Source: Acidobacteriaceae bacterium (GTDB lineage: Bacteria; Acidobacteriota; Terriglobia; Terriglobales; Acidobacteriaceae). From it: a stretch of 64,000 nucleotides of DNA. The stretch lies in the NCBI GenBank assembly GCA_903642225.1, contig CAHJWI010000023.1, positions 1-64,000 of the forward strand. The letters run 5' to 3'. A model generated the notes under the pieces. That model did not search any database. It was given only the letters and a program-made list of their open reading frames with translations, and was not told the DNA's origin. Both the position numbers and the translations under genes were made by a program. Of the stretch, positions 27,396 to 36,105 are shown in pieces (position 1 is the stretch's first letter; each line of letters starts with the position of its first letter).

Positions 27396-28759
27396 CCAGC
27401 TCCTGGAAGTGCAACCTGCGATCCCAGCAACTCCCCATTCGTACCCGTCACACCCATGCGTTCCAGCCACGTTTCAAACTCTGGTGCGCGCCGCAACCCA
27501 AGCAGCCGCCGCAGGTACAGCGCGTCATGAAACGAAGTGCTCTGGTAGTTCAGCATGATGTCGTCTGCGCCCGGCACACCCATCACAAAGTTCACACCTG
27601 CCGTTCCAAGCAGCGTCAGCAGCGTATCCATGTCGTCCTGATCTGCCTCGGCATGGTTTGTGTAGCACACGTCGCAACCCATGGGCAGGCCCAGCAGCTT
27701 GCCGCAAAAGTGATCCTCCAGCCCGGCGCGCACAATCTGCTTGCCGTCATACAGGTACTCCGGTCCGATAAAACCAACTACGGTATTGACCAGCATCGGC
27801 TTGAACACACGTGCCACCGCATACGCCCGCGCCTCAAGCGTCTGCTGGTCGACACCGTGGTTCGCCCCTGCGGACAAGGCGCTGCCCTGGCCCGTCTCGA
27901 AGTACATGCAGTCGTCCCCGACCGTGCCTCGCCGCAGGCTCAGCGCCGCCTCCTGTGCCTCGCGCAGCATGTGCAGCGACACGCCAAACGACGCGTTCGT
28001 TCCTTCCGTTCCAGCAATGGACTGGAACACCAGGTCGACCGGTGCGCCCGCTTCCATCGCCTCCATCGTGTTCGTCACGTGGGTCAGCACGCAGCTCTGC
28101 ATCGGAATCTCAAACCGCAGCCGCAAGTCATCCAGCATGTGCAGCAACTCTATAGCGCCCGACACGCTGTCCGATGCCGGATTGATACCCACAACGGCGT
28201 CGCCGCACCCGTACATCAAGCCGTCCATCGTCGACGCAAAGATGCCGCGCAGGTCGTCCGTCGGGTGATTGGGCTGCAGGCGAATGGCGAGTCGTCCCGG
28301 CAGCCCGACCGTCGTGCGAAATCGCGTGACCACGGTGCACTTTCTTGCTGCCAGGATCAAGTCCTGGTTTCGCATCAGCTTGCTCACCGCCGCCGCCATC
28401 TCGGGCGTAATCCCCGGGCGTATCCTCTCGAGCGCCACGCCGTCCACCGCATCACTGAGCAGCCACTCCCGAAACCCTCCAACCGTCAGTGACCCGACAG
28501 CTCCAAATGCCGTGGCATCATGCGAGTCCAGGATCAGCCGGGTCACATCGTCCGCTTCGTATGGCACCACGGCTTCGTTCAGAAAGTGCCGCAAGGGCAC
28601 GTCCGCCAGTGCATACCGCGCAGCTGCCCGCTCGGTCTCACTCGCCGCTGCAACCCCCGCCAGCTCATCGCCAGACCGCAACGGCGTCGCGCAAGCAAGT
28701 AGCGCCTTCAGGTCCTGAAACCTGTAGCGCACCCCCCGCAGCGTGGCCGCAAATTTCAT
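27392..28759 (-). CDS. eutB: ethanolamine ammonia-lyase large subunit
   Basis: 455 residues, full length for EutB, which carries the TIM-barrel active site and binds substrate and B12. Typical blocks are LMRNQDLILAARKC, RLQPNHPTDDLRGIFASTMD, GDAVVGINPASDSV, THVTNTMEAMEAGAPVDLVF, SIAGTEGTNASFGV, and CDVCYTNHAEADQDDMDTLL. The start ATG overlaps the stop of the permease remnant (TGATG) and its stop overlaps eutC. No microcompartment shell genes are nearby, so this is the simple eat-eutBC type in which acetaldehyde is handled elsewhere. Activity depends on whether eutC is really broken. Confidence 0.95.
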   Translation of the reverse strand: MKFAATLRGVRYRFQDLKALLACATPLRSGDELAGVAAASETERAAARYALADVPLRHFLNEAVVPYEADDVTRLILDSHDATAFGAVGSLTVGGFREWLLSDAVDGVALERIRPGITPEMAAAVSKLMRNQDLILAARKCTVVTRFRTTVGLPGRLAIRLQPNHPTDDLRGIFASTMDGLMYGCGDAVVGINPASDSVSGAIELLHMLDDLRLRFEIPMQSCVLTHVTNTMEAMEAGAPVDLVFQSIAGTEGTNASFGVSLHMLREAQEAALSLRRGTVGDDCMYFETGQGSALSAGANHGVDQQTLEARAYAVARVFKPMLVNTVVGFIGPEYLYDGKQIVRAGLEDHFCGKLLGLPMGCDVCYTNHAEADQDDMDTLLTLLGTAGVNFVMGVPGADDIMLNYQSTSFHDALYLRRLLGLRRAPEFETWLERMGVTGTNGELLGSQVALPGAG

Positions 28760-28956
28760 CAGGCGGCGGTTGCAGATTCCAGCGTTTGCAACCGCCTATG
28801 CGGCACAATCGCCGCCAGCGTGGTCATGATGAGGCTAAGCGTTCCCGAGCTTGCCCAGTTGTGGCTCCAGCCAAGGTACTCGCGAGCAGACACAAAACCA
28901 ATTGTGATGATCCAAAGCTGCCACGGACGTGGCGTCGCCTTCAGTCGCTTGTGCAT
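28759..28956 (-). pseudogene. ethanolamine/amino-acid permease remnant with internal deletion
   Basis: An ATG at 28956 gives MHKRLKATPRPWQLWIITIG, then FVSAREYLGWSHNWASSGTL and SLIMTTLAAIV. This is the first transmembrane segment and a half of an Eat-type permease (family pattern G-x-x-ISG-x-x-GW...GG). It then jumps to PHRRLQTLESATAA and a stop overlapping the eutB start, which looks like the original C-terminal tail. Roughly 380 of the expected 450 residues are missing in an in-frame deletion. It cannot transport anything but preserves translational coupling to eutB. Confidence 0.65.
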
Positions 28957-29156
28957 GTGTGAACGTTCGACGATGCTCGATCCTCCCCATAGTCTGTCGC
29001 CGCGGTGCACCCAGCGTAGATGAAAAGACAGTAAAAGTCCCCTCCACAGCGCAGATATTTACGCGCAACACTATGGTTTTGAGGCACACTACCCTCATTC
29101 ACAGACGTAGCAGGGGCAACCAAGCCCTCAAAACTGTAAGCGACCCTAGGAGTGCC

Positions 29157-32100
29157 ATGCAACCCTCACGACTTCTCGCGCTTGTACCGCTCGCCCTTGT
29201 CTCCACTTCTCTCCACGCTCAGTCCACCCAGGCCACCGTCCTTGGCGTCGTGAAGGACGCCTCAGGAGCCGCCATTCCGGGCGCAAGCGTCACCCTTGCA
29301 GGCACTGACACCGGCGTGCGTCGGACCGTAACCACAGATGGCTCCGGCAACTACCAGCTCTTGAATGTCAGCCCAGGTCGCTACTCGCTGTCCGTGACCG
29401 CCTCGGGCTTTACCACCGAGGCCACGACGGACCTGACCCTGACTGCACGGCAGGAGCTGCGCCGCGACGCCACCCTTACACCGGGCATGGTCAGCCAGGA
29501 GGTAACTGTCAATGCCTCGAATGCCGGCACCATCGACACCGATTCTTCTTCGATCGACGCCACGCTGAATGCGAACGAAGTTCTTTCTTTACCTGCGAAT
29601 TACCGCGCCAGCGTTAGCGGCACCAGCCCGCTCACGCTTATCCAGACACTGCCCGGCGTGCAGACTGACGAAGATGGCAACTACTCTGTCCAAGGCGGCC
29701 TGCCCTTCCAGACGGAGGTCTCCGTCGACGGCATCACCTCGCAGAACACCACCAGCAACAGCCCGCTACCAAATGCTTTTCCTTCCGCTGACGCCATCGC
29801 CGAATTGCGTGTTGATGGCGTGTTGAACAACGCGGAGTTCGGTCAGCCAGGCGAAGTTACCACTGTCACAAAAAGCGGCACCAACGCCCTGCACGGTGCC
29901 GTCTTCTACTACCACCAGGACAGCAGCCTGCAGGCGAAAGCCTTTGGCGCCACCAGCAAGGCAAAGCTTGTCACCAACGACTTCGGCGGCTCAATCAACG
30001 GTCCCGTCTTCCTTCCTCACCTCTACCATGGCCAAAACCGCAGCTTTTTTCTGGGCACCTATGAGGGCTACCGCAGCCCGCGCACCAGCCTCTACCAGGC
30101 GGTCGTGCCCACCGCCGAAATGAAGGCCGGCAACTTCACCAATGCCGGTGTCACCGGCCTCACTGATCCTTACACCGGTGGCAACTACTCGCTTAGTGCC
30201 GTGCCCATCAATCCCGTCTCTCAGAAGTTCCTGCAGTTCTTCCCCGACCCTAACTACATGGGCCCCAACGGCACCACGCCGCTGAACGTGTTCACCGGTG
30301 CTACCAACTACTCCACCAACAAGGACACTTCGCTCTCCTCCAACCAGTTCGACGTGCGCGGCGATCAGTATTTTGGCCAGAAAGCCCTCGTCTTCGCTCG
30401 ATTCACCTGGAAGAACCAGAACCCGAACGCGTATCAGCCCCTCTCCGTCCCCTCCAGTGTCAACTCCACGCAAGACCGCATCCTCGTTGTGGCCGGTAAC
30501 TACAACTTCACCGCAAACCTGGTCAACGAGTTCCGCTACGGCTTTACCTTTGATACCGCTGGCAATACCAATCCTTTCGACGGGAAGGCCTTCACCCAGA
30601 GTTCCGGTCTGCAAGGATTGCAAAACCTGTTCTATAACGGCATCCCGGAGCTTGACTTCAGCACCCTTACCGGCCTCACTGCCGACCGCCTTACCAGTAC
30701 CACCAAGTCCCGCACCCACGTCTTTACAGACAATCTGAGTTGGGTGCGCGGCAACCACAATTTCAAGTTCGGTGTCGACATACGGCGTATTGAAGCCCTC
30801 ACGCCGTTAGGCTTCAATGGTGCCGACAACTATGGCACCTTCGACTTCAGCTCAGCTACTTTTACCGGTAACGAGTTCGCCGACTTTCTTATCGGCGCAC
30901 CTAGTAACACCTTCTACGACGTCGTGCAGTCCGACAACGACGGCAAAACGCTGCACTACCATGCCTACGCGCAGGACCAGTGGAAGGCTTCCCCGCGTCT
31001 CACCCTCAACTACGGCATTCGCTACGAGTTTCATCCCGCGTACCACGACCCAACCGGCAACATCGGCAACTTCGACCCTTCCGTTGCCAAGTCCGGCCGT
31101 GTCGTCTATCCGAACGGCCACGGCAATCTCGTTTCCACGGCTTTTCTCCGGAGCTTTAACTCCTGTGGTTTAGGCCAGGCTTCAGGTGTCGCCGATCAGA
31201 ATGGGGCACCCTGCACTCCCACCCTTGACAACAATCAAGCAGGATTACCCGATGGCCTTCGCACCTCCATCAAAACTCGCTTTGCTCCACGTTTCGGATT
31301 TGCTTATCGCCCCTCCGCCAACAACCGCACTGTTGTCACCGGCGGCTATGGCCTGTACAACATCACCTTGCTGGGCCGCAACTTCTACTCCCTGACAGGT
31401 ACGCTGCAGGCCGACACCAGTTTTTACGGCAATGTGGAGACGGCAACGGGTCCGCAGTACACCTTTCCGCAGATTTACGCCGGCTCTGGCGGCAGCTTCG
31501 ACGCAGTAAACTACGGCCAGGCGTACTTCGGCACTGCAAACGACGTTCATTGGAAAGATCCTTACTCACAGCAGATCTCGCTTTCCGTGGAGCACGACCT
31601 CGGCAAAGGCTACGGCTTCCGTGCATCCTACATCGGCATGGTGACGCGGCATCTGGTGTGGGCGCCTAACCTGAACGACCTTCCCTACTCCACTACGGTT
31701 TCCGCAGCAAACCAGCCACTGTCGGCGAGACCTTTCCCAAACTGGGGTCGCATTAACACCCGCTCGACCGGAGCTACCGCCAATTATCAATCGGGCCAGG
31801 TTGCGTTCTACCACCGCCTAACGCAGGGCCTCACATTCGACAGCACCTACACTCTTGCCAAAAACCTGACGAACAACCAGGGGCCCGGTAGCGCCGCTTT
31901 CGCCGGAGAAAATGGCGGCAGTCGCGCCTCCTATGCCGGCACGCCAGACGTCGACTTTGGCCAAGCGTACGGCACGCGCCGGCACCGCTGGAACAGCACC
32001 ATGGCCTACGCCCTACCGGTCGGGCGCGGTCGCCAGTTCGGCAGCAACATGAATCGCGTCACAGACGCCCTCATTGGTGGCTGGCAGCTTTCCAACATCT

Positions 32101-32666
32101 TTGTCCTGCAGAGTGGCCCGTTCCTCTCGCCGTACTTTCCCAGTGGCCAGGGCGACCCTTCCGGTACGGGCTCCGGCCTAAGCACTGCAGCCAACGGTGC
32201 TTCGTTGGGCGGTCGCTCGCAGAAGCCAGACCGCGCACCAGGCCAGGCACTGCAGGCCGCGCACCCTACCGCCGGTCAGTGGTTTAACGCTGCCGCGTAC
32301 ACCTGCCCCGGCAATCCGAACTATGTTGCGGGCACGGCTTGCACCACCGGCCGCGGGCGTGCGGCGACGACCACCACCGCGGCGGACCCACTCCCTATCG
32401 GACGTTTCGGCGACCTGCAAAATGGCTCTGTCGTCGGTCCGAAGACCGTTGTTCTGTCCAGTGGTCTCAGCAAGAGCTTCGCCATTACGGAGCGCGTTTC
32501 CTTCCGCGCGGAAGGCACCTTCACCAATATCCTGAATCACACCAATCTCGGCAACCCAGGACTTAATGTCTCCGCCCCGGGCAGCTTTGGTGTGATCACC
32601 AGCACCAATACTGGAGATTTCGCCGGACCGCGCACCGGACAGATCTCCGGCCGACTCCAATTTTGA
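29157..32666 (+). CDS. Oar-like TonB-dependent outer-membrane receptor
   Basis: 1169 residues from the ATG at 29157, preceded by AGGAG; the open frame upstream is not coding. Signal peptide MQPSRLLALVPLALVSTSLH is cut near HAQS. Carboxypeptidase-regulatory-like domain VLGVVKDASGAAIPGASVTL is at about 25-110. The plug includes LIQTLPGVQTDEDGNYSVQG and VTTVTKSGTNALHGAVFYYH; the barrel ends TGQISGRLQF. The family imports unknown, usually large organic nutrients. It is divergent from the eut remnants with a gap of 200 bases and is followed by a strong hairpin. No partner enzyme is adjacent, so the substrate cannot be guessed. Confidence 0.92.
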   Translation: MQPSRLLALVPLALVSTSLHAQSTQATVLGVVKDASGAAIPGASVTLAGTDTGVRRTVTTDGSGNYQLLNVSPGRYSLSVTASGFTTEATTDLTLTARQELRRDATLTPGMVSQEVTVNASNAGTIDTDSSSIDATLNANEVLSLPANYRASVSGTSPLTLIQTLPGVQTDEDGNYSVQGGLPFQTEVSVDGITSQNTTSNSPLPNAFPSADAIAELRVDGVLNNAEFGQPGEVTTVTKSGTNALHGAVFYYHQDSSLQAKAFGATSKAKLVTNDFGGSINGPVFLPHLYHGQNRSFFLGTYEGYRSPRTSLYQAVVPTAEMKAGNFTNAGVTGLTDPYTGGNYSLSAVPINPVSQKFLQFFPDPNYMGPNGTTPLNVFTGATNYSTNKDTSLSSNQFDVRGDQYFGQKALVFARFTWKNQNPNAYQPLSVPSSVNSTQDRILVVAGNYNFTANLVNEFRYGFTFDTAGNTNPFDGKAFTQSSGLQGLQNLFYNGIPELDFSTLTGLTADRLTSTTKSRTHVFTDNLSWVRGNHNFKFGVDIRRIEALTPLGFNGADNYGTFDFSSATFTGNEFADFLIGAPSNTFYDVVQSDNDGKTLHYHAYAQDQWKASPRLTLNYGIRYEFHPAYHDPTGNIGNFDPSVAKSGRVVYPNGHGNLVSTAFLRSFNSCGLGQASGVADQNGAPCTPTLDNNQAGLPDGLRTSIKTRFAPRFGFAYRPSANNRTVVTGGYGLYNITLLGRNFYSLTGTLQADTSFYGNVETATGPQYTFPQIYAGSGGSFDAVNYGQAYFGTANDVHWKDPYSQQISLSVEHDLGKGYGFRASYIGMVTRHLVWAPNLNDLPYSTTVSAANQPLSARPFPNWGRINTRSTGATANYQSGQVAFYHRLTQGLTFDSTYTLAKNLTNNQGPGSAAFAGENGGSRASYAGTPDVDFGQAYGTRRHRWNSTMAYALPVGRGRQFGSNMNRVTDALIGGWQLSNIFVLQSGPFLSPYFPSGQGDPSGTGSGLSTAANGASLGGRSQKPDRAPGQALQAAHPTAGQWFNAAAYTCPGNPNYVAGTACTTGRGRAATTTTAADPLPIGRFGDLQNGSVVGPKTVVLSSGLSKSFAITERVSFRAEGTFTNILNHTNLGNPGLNVSAPGSFGVITSTNTGDFAGPRTGQISGRLQF

Positions 32667-32713
32667 AGCAACAATGTCCCAAGCGGCACGCAACGAGAAC
32701 GCATCCATACCCA

Positions 32714-32755
32714 GAAGCTGTTTCACTCCCGATTCACTGGGAGTGAAACAGCTTC
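32714..32755. terminator. perfect 17-bp hairpin after the receptor gene
   Basis: GAAGCTGTTTCACTCCC, an 8-base loop, then the exact complement GGGAGTGAAACAGCTTC. It lies 47 bases past the receptor stop. No long T-run follows, so it may act as a stabilising 3' stem or a bidirectional terminator. Confidence 0.75.
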
Positions 32756-33572
32756 CGTTGTAGAGTTCTCCATGTCGCCACCACCGTTGGCACCTGATCC
32801 GCTCCGGCACCCGCAGACTGCCTTGGTGTTTAAGTAGTAAGTTCGTACTCACCAAGCCATGTCAACGAGAAAGGCTTACTGAGCGTGGCGAAGAGATGCT
32901 TTAGTGAAAAGGACATCATGGAGCCCAATCTAAGGCGCGAAGCGTACTAGCGGCTCCGCTGTGTACACATACGACTCGCTTCTTCATTGACGGAGCATTT
33001 TGAAACATACGCCGTATGTAACGCGACGGCCGTATCGTGCTTTCCTTGAGTTGCTGCGAGGCGAACTACGGTTGGGCAGCCACTTACGGAATGTAGCCGT
33101 TGAAGTCATCACCATCGAATTGGGCAGCCTTGCCGTTCCAGGTCGGGACCTTGTGAAAGACGCCACGGAACTCGACAGTCTTCATGGTTAGTAACGAGAG
33201 GAACGCGATAAGAGGCGACGTCACAAACACCTTTGCTTGTTGCAGACTTCACCATTTCAGATGCTCTGACGGATGAACGCGAGTCGACCTTTCATAAGGA
33301 TTGGCGCAGCTTCGGTAGTGCGCGCTACCGCCATCGATCCTATGCAGGCCCTTTGCTTGGAGCAACGAGCTCTCCGCCTGCAACTGACTACGGACCTTAT
33401 CACCCCTTAGTGAATAAGGAGGGGTAAAAGCTAGAGGCTGCTTTGAACATCAGCATGCCGAACGCATCCACAGCGAAGATGATCGAGATACTTAAGAGGT
33501 TATAAAGAACAGCGTGTGCTTCTTCTTGACTCCACCGCCGCCATGACGGTCTGAGGGTCCAGCTGCAAGCTT
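32756..33572. other. gap of about 800 bases, no supported gene
   Basis: Nothing I can name. On the minus strand an ATG at 33187 opens a 33-residue peptide, MKTVEFRGVFHKVPTWNGKA..., that closes at 33089. It could be the head of a lost gene, but there is no ribosome-binding site that I trust. The rest shows no repeats or long frames. Confidence 0.4.
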
Positions 33573-34433
33573 TCAAGCTGACGCAGCGCAGCGAAATCCA
33601 ATGTTGGACGTCGAGCTGCTTGCGTCGTTCTGGGTGCGCGCTGCAACACGGTACCGATTGCAGTACGAGGCATGGCAAAGAAATGATCCGCCACGCATCG
33701 ACCTTCCTGCGGATGCTTCGGGCGCACAGCAGCCTGTATCACCAACGGACCTTGCAGCAAAGCTATCTGCACACCACTCCCACACATTGCCTGAACAGGA
33801 GTAAAGGCCATACCCATTTGGTGGAAACGTGCATACGGGGCAGGTGCCCGCAAAACCGTCTTCCGCGGTATCTAACGTCGGAAAGCGGCCCTGCCAGATA
33901 TTGCAGTGATGCTGTCCACCGGGCAACAGATCATCTCCCCATGGGTAGCGCTGTTGCACCAGGCCGCCGCGTGCTGCATACTCCCACTCCGCTTCTGATG
34001 GCAGCCGGCCGCCGGCCCACGCCGCGTACGCTGAAGCGTCGTTCCAAGAAACGTGCACCACCGGGTGGTCCTCAATGCCTGCAAGGTCCGTCCCCGGACC
34101 GTAGGGATGATCCCAGGCAGCCTTCGGAACCTTGCACCACCAGGGCGCCTGTGCCACGGTGTCCTCCACCCACTCACGAAGACGTTCCTGCGGAATTTGC
34201 AACCAGAACACAAATGACCAGCCAAAACGCTCGGCTTCCGTCCTGTACTGGGTGGACGCGATAAAACAGGCAAACTCCTGGTTGGTGACCGGGGTTGCTC
34301 CGATGGAAAACGACGCGATCTGAACCGGGCGCACCGGGCCCTCCTGGTCCCCAGCAAATCCATCAGGGTCGTCCGTGCCCATGAGGAACGTTCCGCCCGA
34401 AAGAGACACCAACCGACCGTGATCTTCTGCCAT
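33573..34433 (-). CDS. formylglycine-generating enzyme (sulfatase-activating)
   Basis: 286 residues, FGE-sulfatase domain over the full length. It oxidises the active-site Cys of sulfatases to formylglycine. Family blocks are GGTFLMGTDDPDGFAGDQEG, PVVHVSWNDASAYAAWAGGR, LPSEAEWEYAARGG and GNVWEWCAD. The copper-binding catalytic pair is present as Cys253 and Cys258 in RGGSFLCHASYCNRYR, which separates true FGEs from look-alikes. No signal peptide is seen, so it acts on sulfatases in the cytoplasm before folded export. That fits the divergent neighbour, a Tat-exported sulfatase starting 116 bases away. Confidence 0.93.
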   Translation of the reverse strand: MAEDHGRLVSLSGGTFLMGTDDPDGFAGDQEGPVRPVQIASFSIGATPVTNQEFACFIASTQYRTEAERFGWSFVFWLQIPQERLREWVEDTVAQAPWWCKVPKAAWDHPYGPGTDLAGIEDHPVVHVSWNDASAYAAWAGGRLPSEAEWEYAARGGLVQQRYPWGDDLLPGGQHHCNIWQGRFPTLDTAEDGFAGTCPVCTFPPNGYGLYSCSGNVWEWCADSFAARSVGDTGCCAPEASAGRSMRGGSFLCHASYCNRYRVAARTQNDASSSTSNIGFRCAASA

Positions 34434-34483
34434 GACTGGATTGTAGGAGTCCTTGACCGAGTCGAGCGTGAACGGGCGGACTG

Positions 34484-34495
34484 GGAAACGCTTCC
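34484..34495. promoter_or_regulatory. possible LacI-type operator between the FGE and sulfatase genes
   Basis: GGAAACGCTTCC is a 12-bp near-palindrome with the central CG typical of LacI/GalR operators and one mismatched pair. It sits in the 116-base divergent region, 55 bases before the sulfatase start. It resembles in type the perfect operator at 52768, but the core differs. Confidence 0.35.
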
Positions 34496-34549
34496 GTGCT
34501 GCGAGTGCAGAGATTCAAGTCCTATGATGGAGCCATACTGGAGATGACC

Positions 34550-36040
34550 ATGCCGGAAGAGACATCGATCGACGCGATCTATAACGAGTGGAACCGTCGC
34601 GAGTTCATCGCGGCAGGTCTGGCCGCGGGCGGATCAGCCGTTTGGCCAATGTCTGCAATGGCCGACGAATCAGCTGGCGCTCCTGCAGCCCAGCCAAACC
34701 TTGTCTTCCTCTATGGCGAGGGCCATCGCTGGGATTGCCTTTCGGCTGTCGGGCACCCGATCCTGAAGACACCCAACCACGACCGTATCGCCAACGAAGG
34801 TGCACGTTTTGAAAACGCTTTTTGCACGAATGCGCTGTGTGCTCCGGCCCGAAGTGCGGCACTCACGGGCATGTATTCGAAGTCGACCGGTGCTCTCGGA
34901 AACGAGAACTTAGACAAGCCTCTCGACATACCCTACTTCACCGACATGCTGCGCGAAGCCGGGTACGAGATCGCCCTGGTGGGCAAAGCACATTGTCGTG
35001 ACGGTGCCAAAGATCGGCACTGGGATTACTACTTCGCATTCAACGACGCCGTGGCGGACTACTACCAACCCAAATTCATCGAGGGACGCGGTGCGGATCT
35101 TGGACCGGAAACAACCTACGACGGGTACGCCGACGACATCGCGATGGATAAGGCGATTGCGTGGCTGAAAGAGCCCCGCACAAAGCCGTTCTGCCTGCTG
35201 TTCTGGCCGATGACACCGCATTCACCCTTCTATCGGGCGCGCCGGCATCTCGATTTGTACAACGGCGTCAGCATCCCCAAGCCATCCACCTTTGACGATG
35301 ACTTGAAGGGTTGGCCAGGACGATCTACGCCGGTGATCGAAGCCAAAAACAAGATTGGAACCCATGTCAATCCGGACGGCACGCGATCGCTGGAGGAACT
35401 GGTAAAGGATTACTACGCTGGCCTGGTTGCTGTGGACGACATGATCGGCAGACTTTTTTCCGAGCTCGAATCCAGTGGGCGCATGGAGCAAACCGCGGTC
35501 GTCCACACCTCAGACCATGGCTACTTCTTGGGCGAGTTCCGGATGTTCGACAAGCGCTTAATGTACGAGCCCAGCATTCGGGTGCCGATGATGATCCGAT
35601 ACCCGAAGCTCATCAAAGCCGGCGCTGTACGCAAGGAGATGGTGCTGGACATTGATATTGCACCAACATTGCTGGAGCTTGCGGGAGTGCGGCCACGCAA
35701 AGAGATGCAGGGGCAGAGCATACTCGGTCTTGCGAGCGGCCATAGCGACCCACAATGGCGCAAAGAGTGGCTGTATGACTACTACGAATATCCCGGCTAT
35801 GAGGATGTTCGCCAACACCGCGGAGTCCGTACGGAAACGCACAAGCTGCTGCACTTCTACACGGTAAATGAGTGGGAGATGTACGACGTCGCAAGTGACC
35901 CTGACGAGAGGAACAACCTGTATGGCAAGCCGGAGTATGCCTTTCTGCAGAGTGAACTGACATCTGCACTGGACCGGCTCTTCGAGCAAATCCCACAACG
36001 GCCCGGAGCAACACGGACCGAACCTGCGGCGTCTTTCTGA
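34550..36040 (+). CDS. Tat-exported arylsulfatase-family sulfatase
   Basis: 496 residues from the ATG at 34550, chosen because GGAG lies seven bases upstream. Twin-arginine signal: NRREFIAAGLAAGGSAVW (Arg16-Arg17). The sulfatase signature is CAPARSAALTG at 97-107, where Cys97 would become formylglycine, matching the neighbouring FGE. HTSDHGYFLGEF is the second metal region. The first metal motif, usually TDD or TDQ followed by RWD, here reads YGEGHRWDCLS, so the leading ligand Asp is replaced. It hydrolyses sulfate esters, probably on a glycan given the surrounding hydrolases, in the periplasm. The substrate is not deducible. Confidence 0.9.
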   Translation: MPEETSIDAIYNEWNRREFIAAGLAAGGSAVWPMSAMADESAGAPAAQPNLVFLYGEGHRWDCLSAVGHPILKTPNHDRIANEGARFENAFCTNALCAPARSAALTGMYSKSTGALGNENLDKPLDIPYFTDMLREAGYEIALVGKAHCRDGAKDRHWDYYFAFNDAVADYYQPKFIEGRGADLGPETTYDGYADDIAMDKAIAWLKEPRTKPFCLLFWPMTPHSPFYRARRHLDLYNGVSIPKPSTFDDDLKGWPGRSTPVIEAKNKIGTHVNPDGTRSLEELVKDYYAGLVAVDDMIGRLFSELESSGRMEQTAVVHTSDHGYFLGEFRMFDKRLMYEPSIRVPMMIRYPKLIKAGAVRKEMVLDIDIAPTLLELAGVRPRKEMQGQSILGLASGHSDPQWRKEWLYDYYEYPGYEDVRQHRGVRTETHKLLHFYTVNEWEMYDVASDPDERNNLYGKPEYAFLQSELTSALDRLFEQIPQRPGATRTEPAASF

Positions 36041-36105
36041 TTCGTCCTTCCCCGCTTCGTGTGCTCTCCTCATCGTTCGGAGCGTCGCCCGGGTCGGCGG
36101 TCCGC

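Noticed and set aside
27257-28492. A 411-residue plus-strand frame opposite eutB
   Set aside because: His/Arg/Gln-rich shadow; eutB on the other strand is full length with all family blocks.
33089-33187. 33-residue minus-strand peptide MKTVEFRGVFHKVPTWNGKA...
   Set aside because: Reads like the head of a real protein, but I could not recognise the family and it has no convincing ribosome-binding site; mentioned only in the gap entry.
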